Of a DNA stretch of 17,081 nt, positions 6,419 through 12,851 are shown piece after piece. The notes under the pieces are model-generated. The model had not been told where the DNA came from. It did not search any database and saw nothing but the letters and a program-made list of their open reading frames with translations. Position 1 is the stretch's first letter; each line of letters begins with the position of its first letter. This DNA is from Coriobacteriales bacterium (lineage in GTDB: Bacteria; Actinomycetota; Coriobacteriia; Coriobacteriales; UBA8131), in contig JAITNB010000059.1 in assembly GCA_031290695.1 (NCBI GenBank), forward strand, positions 1-17,081, in the 5' to 3' direction. The position numbers were made by a program, and so were the translations under genes.

Positions 6419-6601
6419 ATGTGTGGATATGGATGCTCCGGCTGTGGGAGATGCAAAGGCGGGTTTGTCTCGAAGATAGTCCCGCGCGGGTTCTGTTTCA
6501 AGTGCAAGACAATAAACAGCCCCAGTGCTACCGTTTGCAAGAAATGTGGCGTGGCCATCGACAATAGCAGGCACCAGACGGTGACGCCGGGAACTCGATG
6601 A
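6419..6601 (+). CDS. Small Cys-rich zinc-ribbon protein
   Basis: The 60-residue protein has two metal-site candidates. The N-terminus is MCGYGCSGCGRC (C2, C6, C9, C12), and a zinc ribbon follows as CFKC (C26, C29) and CKKC (C40, C43). Eight cysteines in 43 residues could bind two zinc ions, or one zinc and a redox site. An AGGG lies about seven bases before the ATG, so the binding site is moderate. It resembles its neighbour at 6028 in starting Met-Cys and carrying a CxxC ribbon, but lacks the repeat tail. The function is unknown; a rubredoxin-like or nucleic-acid-binding role is possible. Confidence 0.6.
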   Translation: MCGYGCSGCGRCKGGFVSKIVPRGFCFKCKTINSPSATVCKKCGVAIDNSRHQTVTPGTR

Positions 6602-6673
6602 GGGTTTTATCGTACTCTATGTCTGCGGTACCAGAATCCGAGAACCATCACGTAGGAAGTTAGGGGAAGCCTA

Positions 6674-7921
6674 ATGAGCGACATCATCCTTTCGGAGAAG
6701 GAGATAAAGAGCAAGCGTATCGCCTATCTTGTCTTTGGCACCATCACACTTCTCGTACTGGGCCTCATCTATGCGTGGTCTATCTTTGCGCGGCCCTTAC
6801 AAGCGGCGTTTCAATGGGACCCAACCCAGCTTTCACTTGTTTTTCAGATATCTATGGTAGCATTCACCCTCTCTGCGCTCGGTGGCGCACAGTTGATTAA
6901 GAAGACCTCTGCAAAACTGGCCATCATCGCCTCGGCTGTCTTGTTGGCCGCGGGCTTTGTGCTTACTGCATTATTTGCCTCTATGGGCATCTGGTCACTC
7001 TATGTTTTTTATGGCGTGCTTGCCGGTGCCGGATGCGGTATTGGCTATAACGCCATCATCTCGCTGGTGAGCCCGTGGTTTCCCGACGCGGTGGGCTTAT
7101 GCTCTGGCGTGTTGATGATGGGATTTGGTTTGGGCAGCCTGGTCTTGGGCACCTTGGCAAACCAGATGATCAGCAGCCTTACCTGGGCACCGGTCTTCAT
7201 GATAATCGCCGTTACTGGTGCCGTTGTCCTGGTGGCCTGTGCGCTTTTAGTCAAGCCCGCACCCAAGAATATCTCAGACCTTGCGCCTCAAGCGGCGGCA
7301 GCAGCCTCTAAGCTCGATGAGGATCAGAACATGCTCAAAACCCCGGTATTCTATTTTTACAGTATCTGGGCAACCGCCGTTATAGCCTGCGGCATGACCC
7401 TTATCGGCTCTGCAAGTCAAGGCGCGGTGGCCGTTGGCGTCGACGAAGGCTTCGCTGTCTTACTTGTGGGACTGGTCTCAACCATGAATGGTGTAGCGCG
7501 TGTGGTCAATGGCTTCATCTTTGACAGGCTGGGGCTCGTTTTTGTTATGCTTCTGGGTGCTGTCGTCGCGATTGCTTGTTCGGCGGGCCTGAGTTTTTCT
7601 TTCATCACCCAGTCACCTACGGCGTATATCGTAGCGGGCATATCCATAGCCTTTGCCTATGGTGGTGTACCGGTTATGGCCTCGGCCTTCGCACGTCAGC
7701 GCTTTGGTGCCAAGAACTTTGCCAAGAACCTTGGTATCACCAACCTCAATATCGCGACGGGTGCCTTTTTGAGCTCGGCTGTCGTGGCCATTGCGCGCAG
7801 CGTATCGGGTGATGCGGCGATCTATGGTGTATTGGCGGTTTTGGGCATTGTTTCTGTGGTAGGTGCCGTTGCCTTCTCGGGAGCCTATAAGCGCGACCTC
7901 AAGAAGATCCAAGAGGGTTAG
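6674..7921 (+). CDS. MFS transporter, OFA (oxalate/formate antiporter)-like
   Basis: This is a predicted 415-residue, 12-helix carrier of the OFA branch of the major facilitator superfamily, which exchanges small mono- or dicarboxylates. Family-type features include YAWSIFARPL in helix 1, GAGCGIGYNAII in helix 4 and SPWFPDAVGLCSG after it. The central loop carries an Ala-rich stretch followed by acidic residues (KLDEDQN). The ATG follows AGGGGAAG. The gene ends 28 bases before the next and probably shares its transcript. The substrate cannot be told from the sequence. The context suggests a carboxylate linked to the adjacent reductive pathway, such as formate or a phenolic acid. Confidence 0.85.
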   Translation: MSDIILSEKEIKSKRIAYLVFGTITLLVLGLIYAWSIFARPLQAAFQWDPTQLSLVFQISMVAFTLSALGGAQLIKKTSAKLAIIASAVLLAAGFVLTALFASMGIWSLYVFYGVLAGAGCGIGYNAIISLVSPWFPDAVGLCSGVLMMGFGLGSLVLGTLANQMISSLTWAPVFMIIAVTGAVVLVACALLVKPAPKNISDLAPQAAAAASKLDEDQNMLKTPVFYFYSIWATAVIACGMTLIGSASQGAVAVGVDEGFAVLLVGLVSTMNGVARVVNGFIFDRLGLVFVMLLGAVVAIACSAGLSFSFITQSPTAYIVAGISIAFAYGGVPVMASAFARQRFGAKNFAKNLGITNLNIATGAFLSSAVVAIARSVSGDAAIYGVLAVLGIVSVVGAVAFSGAYKRDLKKIQEG

Positions 7922-7949
7922 ACATTCGGATTAAGAACAAGGAGAGCCT

Positions 7950-8600
7950 ATGGAGGAGTTTAGGTACAAGCACGCAAAATCAGCGTGGATGTCTGCAATA
8001 GAGAGCTTTGAGATCGCCCGTGGCCTGGCCGAGACGGGGGTCGAGGAAGGGAATATCGACGCGTTCATGATGGCGGGCAGCTACCGGGTGTACGTCGAGG
8101 ACGTGGGCGCACCGCCTGCTGGCACCAGCAACTTCCTCACGTTGGTACCCCTGACCTTCTCGGTCATAAACGGTATCGAGCTTGCGATCAAGGCGTACCA
8201 GTATGCCGGCCATCCCGATGTGGCCCCGCGCACCATGCCCAAGCTCCCCGAACTCATCAAGCAGTTCAAGGCAGACTTCCCTCAGGAAGGGCTGTTTGGC
8301 GCCTTTATCGACAAGTATACCAACGAGGCGGCCATGCCGGCCCTCCTTGCGCGCTTCCTTCAAGAGAACAAGCTTACTGCCCTCGAGTTCACAGGTGCGC
8401 GCCGTTACCTTAACAATACCAACTTCTTCACGGTTATCGAGAAGTACGGGCCGGTCTTCTTCACACCTGGTGAAGGCAAAGCCTATTTCACAGAACTCAT
8501 CGCCGACCTCAAGCCCGTGCTCGCCCGTCTTGCAGTGCTTGAAGCTGATATCGACAGTGAGGGCGTACCGGGCAGCCTGATACAGGCACTCAGGGCCTGA
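7950..8600 (+). CDS. Hypothetical soluble, mostly helical protein (possible HEPN-like)
   Basis: The 216-residue cytoplasmic protein has no signal peptide or membrane segment. AAGGAGAG precedes the ATG. The pattern INGIELAIKAYQYAG followed by PKLPELIKQF (about residues 74-110) resembles the core of HEPN-type helical proteins, where a helix with Glu-Leu-x-x-Lys-Ala is followed by a Leu-rich helix. The usual R-x4-6-H nuclease motif is not seen, so any nuclease role is unlikely. It lies between a transporter and a membrane-LuxR regulator, 28 bases after the former. I do not recognise a specific family, and the HEPN resemblance is weak. Confidence 0.65.
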   Translation: MEEFRYKHAKSAWMSAIESFEIARGLAETGVEEGNIDAFMMAGSYRVYVEDVGAPPAGTSNFLTLVPLTFSVINGIELAIKAYQYAGHPDVAPRTMPKLPELIKQFKADFPQEGLFGAFIDKYTNEAAMPALLARFLQENKLTALEFTGARRYLNNTNFFTVIEKYGPVFFTPGEGKAYFTELIADLKPVLARLAVLEADIDSEGVPGSLIQALRA

Positions 8601-8602
8601 TG

Positions 8603-8719
8603 TGATAGAATGGGGATATGCGTTGCCCTGCTCTGGGATGGGCAATGGGTGTTTGCGTGTTCCTTCTATCAACAAGACTTGGCTCGAGCTTGAGTATCGG
8701 TTCGTTATAGATAGAATGG
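8603..8719 (+). promoter_or_regulatory. Promoter-like boxes with three GATAGAA elements upstream of the LuxR gene
   Basis: GATAGAATGG occurs at 8604-8613 and 8710-8719, and its inverse CCTTCTATC at 8662-8670. The first copy forms an extended -10 (TGATAGAAT, 8603-8611) just after the upstream stop codon. The second contains TAGAAT (8712-8717), six to eight bases before the GTG start, so a transcript from it would be nearly leaderless. The copies may be tandem promoters, or sites for autoregulation by the membrane LuxR protein. No strong -35 box is visible for either copy. Confidence 0.45.
8621..8647 (+). other. Short stem-loop in the leader of the LuxR gene
   Basis: CGTTGCCC (8621-8628) pairs with GGGCAATG (8640-8647), including one G-U pair, with an 11-base loop. 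Only a weak T-rich stretch follows (GTGTTTGCGTGTT). It is either a weak terminator for the upstream gene or a leader structure. Confidence 0.4.
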
Positions 8720-8725
8720 AGAAGT

Positions 8726-10384
8726 GTGCTTTCGACGTTATCGGAAGAGGCACCAGAACAGGCAGTCGATAAACTAACGGGGCCGGTTCCCTGGATGAAG
8801 CTGCCCGACTATGCGCGCACGTTCTCACCCAGCATGATAATCGGGCTCGGGCTTCAGTGGGTCTGGATGTACGCGGTCCTCTATGCGGCGTTTCCTGCCT
8901 ACTTCCTCAACATCAGCGTGGTGCGCACCGTCTATTATCCGATGGGCAACATCGCCCTGCTCTTCTTTGCAGCCACGACCATCGTGATGGGCATGCTCAT
9001 CGGCAAGATCACGTTTCACATCCGGCGCCGCACCGTTCAGATAACCGTAGCTGCGGTCATGGCCCTTGGCACATTGTGCCTCCTGCTTTCCGAGATGTTC
9101 TTCTCGGTTCCGCTTGTCGCATTCGCCGACGTCATCAACGGCGTCTCCTCAGCCTTCCTCCTGCTCATCTGGAGCGAGGCGTACCGAAGGCGCACGACGC
9201 CCTCGATCGTCATGAACACGATCCTGAGCCTGGTGTTCGCCTTTGTGCTTTTTGGCCTTACGGCCAGCTTTTTGTCGCCGCTGATAAGCGGGCTGCTCTA
9301 CTGTGTCATGCCCCTGTTTGAGGTTATCATCCTGCTTGCGACGCTGCACGGCATAAAGGCGCTGCTGGTGCCGCAGCCCTTTGTCGAGAACACCGACACC
9401 GGTAAGCGGGTGCCCAAGCTGGGATTGCTGGAGATACCCACGTTCAGGCGGCTGCGCGTGCGCAAGGGGATGTTCATCGTGCGCTTTGGCGTGCCGTCGC
9501 TGCTGTTTGGCCTTGCGTTTGGGCCGTTGTGCGCGCAGGCGTTCTCGGGTATCTCGCAATTACGCGCAGCGGGAGACATACCCCTCGTCCCCATGGCAAT
9601 CGCAAGCCTTATCGCGCTCGCCCTTATCATCCTCCTCTATACGATGAACCGCAGTGAGGAATACGACACGTTTTATCGTTTTGTCCTGCCGGTCTTGGCG
9701 CTCATGATCTTCTTCACGAGCTTCCTTGCCGACGGCTTCACCTACAACCTCTTTGTCTTTGCGAGTTATATCTGCTTCGAGTTCATGATGTGGGTGGAGT
9801 TCTGTGAGCTCTCGCACCGTTACCGCATCTCGCCCATCTTGGTCACGGGGTTTGGGCGCGCAGCGGTGACGATTGGCATGATTGTGAGCAACCTCATCGT
9901 CGAGCAGATGCGGCTGTCGAGCACCATGGCGTTTGATGGCAATGTGGTGAATATGTTCCTCATCGTCACGCTGCTGTTGGGGTACTTCCTCCTGCCGCGC
10001 GAGAGTGACATCAGGGAGATGGCGGTCATCGACCCGCAGCAGGCCGACGGGGTTATTGGCTCCACCGGCTATGAGGGGGAGCTTGCGTCCATCGCGACGA
10101 GGCGCGGGCGCTTTGTCGAGCGCTGCGAGCTGATTGCGAACACCTACCTGTTGTCAAACCGTGAGACCGACGTGTTCTATCTGCTCGCCAAGGGGCGCAA
10201 CGCCGCTTACATCGCCACCAACCTCTATATCTCCGAGGGGACAGTGCATACGCACACCTGGCGCATCTACAAGAAGCTCAACATCCACACCCAGCAGGAA
10301 CTCATAAACCTCGTGGACAATGTTGTGGTCGAGGTACCAGGAGCCGCTGCCAGCGAGGTGCTGCCCAACCATCGGCCAGTTTGA
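8726..10384 (+). CDS. Membrane-bound LuxR-family transcriptional regulator
   Basis: The 552-residue protein has about 430 residues of hydrophobic segments (10-12 likely helices) followed by a C-terminal LuxR DNA-binding domain (about residues 474-533). The helix-turn-helix carries LSNRETDVFYLLAKGRN, IATNLYISEGTVHTH and IYKKLNIHTQQELI, the standard GerE/LuxR signature with the Thr-Val-x-x-His recognition helix. It therefore appears to sense a signal in or across the membrane and bind DNA from the cytoplasmic face. Such fusions are abundant in Eggerthellaceae next to substrate-specific molybdoenzymes (established observation). The GTG at 8726 has GGAGAA at short spacing; an ATG at 8795 (MKLPDYART) is the alternative. 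The likely targets are its own promoter or the upstream transporter and molybdoenzyme genes. Confidence 0.88.
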   Translation: MLSTLSEEAPEQAVDKLTGPVPWMKLPDYARTFSPSMIIGLGLQWVWMYAVLYAAFPAYFLNISVVRTVYYPMGNIALLFFAATTIVMGMLIGKITFHIRRRTVQITVAAVMALGTLCLLLSEMFFSVPLVAFADVINGVSSAFLLLIWSEAYRRRTTPSIVMNTILSLVFAFVLFGLTASFLSPLISGLLYCVMPLFEVIILLATLHGIKALLVPQPFVENTDTGKRVPKLGLLEIPTFRRLRVRKGMFIVRFGVPSLLFGLAFGPLCAQAFSGISQLRAAGDIPLVPMAIASLIALALIILLYTMNRSEEYDTFYRFVLPVLALMIFFTSFLADGFTYNLFVFASYICFEFMMWVEFCELSHRYRISPILVTGFGRAAVTIGMIVSNLIVEQMRLSSTMAFDGNVVNMFLIVTLLLGYFLLPRESDIREMAVIDPQQADGVIGSTGYEGELASIATRRGRFVERCELIANTYLLSNRETDVFYLLAKGRNAAYIATNLYISEGTVHTHTWRIYKKLNIHTQQELINLVDNVVVEVPGAAASEVLPNHRPV

Positions 10385-10480
10385 TGTGCCGTATGACGAG
10401 GGCTTATGCGAGAATACACCCAATTGATGACAGACCGGCAAAAGATTGTAGTTCAAGGCCCAAAGGACGGCCAAAGCGGG

Positions 10481-10486
10481 TACAAT
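10481..10486 (+). promoter_or_regulatory. Likely -10 box upstream of the Fic gene
   Basis: GGGTACAATGG contains TACAAT at 10481-10486, followed by GG as at several other starts in this window. It lies 45 bases before the ATG at 10531, in a 146-base spacer with no other gene evidence. No good -35 is seen. It would serve the Fic-def-fmt-rsmB run. Confidence 0.4.
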
Positions 10487-10530
10487 GGTTGTGATAACAC
10501 AGGTCGGTCGTCTTTTTGAGAAGGGAGACC

Positions 10531-11274
10531 ATGGTGAGTGATGAGTTGGATGTGCTTATCAGGGAAGTTGATAAGAAGAAGGTTGAACTTGGATTGAAGC
10601 CCCCGCTCGCTCCCGACGTGCAAGACGCATACGAGGAGCGTTTTTTGTACGAAAGTATCTATAATTCCACGGCTATCGAGGGCAATAGGCTCACCGAGGA
10701 CGAGATACGGCGCGTCCTTACTCAAAACGAGGTCATCCCCGAGCGCTCGCTCAATGACCACTTAAGCGTCGTAGGCTATCGCGACGCGACACTGCTGGCA
10801 CAGCGCTACGCACGCGAGCACGTGCGCGTTACCGAGCACGAGATCAAGAAGCTCCACTACCAGTTGCTCATCGACCAGCAGCTCAGCAGCGGCGAGTACC
10901 GCAACTACAACCTCATGATCCGCGGCCACCGCCCTACGTCCTACGAGAAGGTACCCTACAAGATGCTCCAACTCGTTGAGACCTACGGCCGTGATGACCG
11001 GCACCCCATCGAGTGGATCGCGTTCTTCCATCTGCGCCTTGAGAAGATACACCCCTTTGGCGACGGCAATGGCCGCGTGGGGCGCCTTCTCCTCAACCTC
11101 ATGCTTGAGGAGAACGACCTGCCCGCCGTCATCGTCCCCGTCGAGCAGAAGCAGCGCTACTACGAGGCCCTTGAGGCCTACGACGGGCTCAACGGCAACC
11201 CCCAGATCGAGCCTATGCAACTGCTCCTCGCCGAACTGGCGATCAGGCAACTGGACGAGCTGTTGGCATTGTAG
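10531..11274 (+). CDS. Fic-domain protein (class II, AMP-transferase type)
   Basis: The 247-residue protein has the Fic core motif HPFGDGNGRVGR with catalytic H174, and the conserved D and N residues that bind the nucleotide phosphates and Mg2+. An inhibitory helix motif S46-x-x-x-E50-G51 (STAIEGN) precedes the Fic core, which places it in class II, where the Glu blocks ATP binding until displaced. The reaction expected from the family is transfer of AMP from ATP to a Ser, Thr or Tyr of a target protein, here probably intracellular. The ATG follows AAGGGAGA. The gene ends nine bases before def, so it is likely transcribed with the formyl-methionine genes. No antitoxin gene is needed for class II, which agrees with its absence. 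Confidence 0.88.
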   Translation: MVSDELDVLIREVDKKKVELGLKPPLAPDVQDAYEERFLYESIYNSTAIEGNRLTEDEIRRVLTQNEVIPERSLNDHLSVVGYRDATLLAQRYAREHVRVTEHEIKKLHYQLLIDQQLSSGEYRNYNLMIRGHRPTSYEKVPYKMLQLVETYGRDDRHPIEWIAFFHLRLEKIHPFGDGNGRVGRLLLNLMLEENDLPAVIVPVEQKQRYYEALEAYDGLNGNPQIEPMQLLLAELAIRQLDELLAL

Positions 11275-11283
11275 GCAGGAACC

Positions 11284-11826
11284 ATGCGCATCTACGTTGC
11301 CCCCGACCCCGTCTTGCGCGCCACCTGCGAGCCGGTGGACCCCGCGGAGCTCAAGAAACTCAAGACAACCGCCCGGCAGATGGCCAAGCTCATGTACAAG
11401 AGCGACGGCTGCGGTATCGCCGCGCCCCAGGTGGGCATAGCCAAGCGCCTCATCGTGGTGGACACCAACCTCGAGGAGGACGCGAAGGATCCGGTGTTCT
11501 TTGTCAACCCCCAGGTCAAACGTCTCTGGGGCGAGAAGGTCGTTGGGGACGAGGGCTGTCTCTCGATACCTGGCATCAGCATCCCCATCGAGCGCTATCG
11601 CAACATCGAGGTCGAGGCGCTTGACCTCGACGGCAAGCCCTTCACCGTGGAGGCCGAGGACTTCTACGCACGCGCCATCCAGCACGAGCTCGACCACCTC
11701 GACGGCACCACGATGTTCGAGCACCTCGACCCTATCGCGCGTATCGAGGCCTTTCAGGAGTACGAGGAGGCCCTTAAGGCCGGTGCCAAGCCAGGCGACA
11801 CCGGGCATACGGACCAGAACCAATGA
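11284..11826 (+). CDS. def: Peptide deformylase
   Basis: The 180-residue metalloenzyme removes the formyl group from the N-terminal Met of nascent proteins. All three family motifs are present: GCGIAAPQ (42-49), EGCLS (90-94) and QHELDH (133-138). The metal ligands are C92, H134 and H138, with catalytic E135 and Q49. The C-terminal 20 residues are a charged, flexible tail of the sort seen in actinobacterial deformylases. A short AGGA lies six to nine bases before the ATG. The stop codon overlaps the fmt start by four bases (ATGA), the standard def-fmt coupling. Confidence 0.96.
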   Translation: MRIYVAPDPVLRATCEPVDPAELKKLKTTARQMAKLMYKSDGCGIAAPQVGIAKRLIVVDTNLEEDAKDPVFFVNPQVKRLWGEKVVGDEGCLSIPGISIPIERYRNIEVEALDLDGKPFTVEAEDFYARAIQHELDHLDGTTMFEHLDPIARIEAFQEYEEALKAGAKPGDTGHTDQNQ

Positions 11827-12851
11827 ACATCGTCTTCATGGGAACCCCCGCATTCGCCCTGCCCTCGCTCAGGGCGCTTGCCCAGCACCATGACGTGCTC
11901 GCGGCCTACACCCGAGCCGATGCCGCCTCGGGGCGCGGCAAGGCACCGGTCCCTACCCCCGTTAGCCTTCTCGCCCAAGAACGGGGCATCCCCGTCTGTA
12001 CCCCACGGAGCTTCTACGCCTTTGCGCCAGACGGCGCGCCGCTGCTTTGCCAGCGCGGTGGGCGTGTTGCCGACGCACAGGCCGTGGCCAGCCTTGCGGC
12101 CCTTGCCCCCGACTTCATCGTCGTGGTCGCCTACGGCCTCATATTACCCCAGGCGGTCATCGACATCCCCCGCTACGGCTGCATCAACGTCCACGGCTCC
12201 ATCCTGCCCCGCTGGCGTGGCGCCGCCCCCATACAGCGCGCCCTCCTCGCCAACGACGAGGAGCTGGGCGTGAGCATCATGCGCATCGATAGCGGCATCG
12301 ATACGGGCGACTACTGCGCGGTCGCGACAACCCCGGCCGCGCACAAGGCCTACCCTGAGCTCGTCGATGAGCTTGGTACCTTGGGCGCCCAGGCGCTCAT
12401 CGAGGCCCTGCCCGCCATCGCCGCTGGCACGGCGGCCTGGACGCCGCAGGACGACGCACAGGCAACCAGTGCCCCCAAGCTTGCTAAAGACGAGCTCTGG
12501 CCTGCCCCCGCCCTCACAGCCGCAGCCAATGTGCTGCGCGTACGCGCCTCGTCCCCCCAGGCTCCCGCCCGCTGCATCATAGCTGGCAAGCCCGTGGCCA
12601 TTCTCGGAGCAACGGCAGATTCTCACGCTCCGTCGCAGCACGAGCGCGAGGGCCTCCCCGGCGGCAGGCCCCTTGAACCCGGTCAGGCGGCCTTTCTCAA
12701 CAAGCGCCTTTATCTTGCTGCCGCAGATGGGGTCTTTGAGGTCCTTGAGCTCAAGCCCAACGGCAAGAACGCCATGAGCGCCCCTGCTTTCGCGGCCGGC
12801 TGTAAGGCGTTGCAAGCCCCCAACCAGCCCGCCACCTGGAGCCGCCTGTGA
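11823..12851 (+). CDS. fmt: Methionyl-tRNA formyltransferase
   Basis: The 342-residue enzyme adds a formyl group from 10-formyl-THF to initiator Met-tRNA. The N-terminal Rossmann start is MNIVFMGTPAFALPSL. The catalytic segment has N122-V-H124 and SILPRWRGAAPIQRAL, then D160 in SIMRIDSGIDTGD. The C-terminal oligonucleotide-binding domain begins near residue 220. An inserted loop near residues 64-82 (FYAFAPDGAPLLCQRGG) makes it longer than the usual 310-320 residues. It overlaps def by ATGA and rsmB by GTGA, so all three are likely translated in a coupled way. Confidence 0.96.
   Translation: MNIVFMGTPAFALPSLRALAQHHDVLAAYTRADAASGRGKAPVPTPVSLLAQERGIPVCTPRSFYAFAPDGAPLLCQRGGRVADAQAVASLAALAPDFIVVVAYGLILPQAVIDIPRYGCINVHGSILPRWRGAAPIQRALLANDEELGVSIMRIDSGIDTGDYCAVATTPAAHKAYPELVDELGTLGAQALIEALPAIAAGTAAWTPQDDAQATSAPKLAKDELWPAPALTAAANVLRVRASSPQAPARCIIAGKPVAILGATADSHAPSQHEREGLPGGRPLEPGQAAFLNKRLYLAAADGVFEVLELKPNGKNAMSAPAFAAGCKALQAPNQPATWSRL

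Noticed and set aside
7980..8828. 282-residue minus-strand frame opposite the helical protein and LuxR leader
   Set aside because: The + strand gene has a good ribosome binding site and operon spacing. The minus frame shows no recognisable feature.
10762..11823. 353-residue minus-strand frame opposite the Fic and def genes
   Set aside because: It is an antisense shadow rich in Val, Leu and Glu, without domain motifs, and it covers two clearly identified genes.
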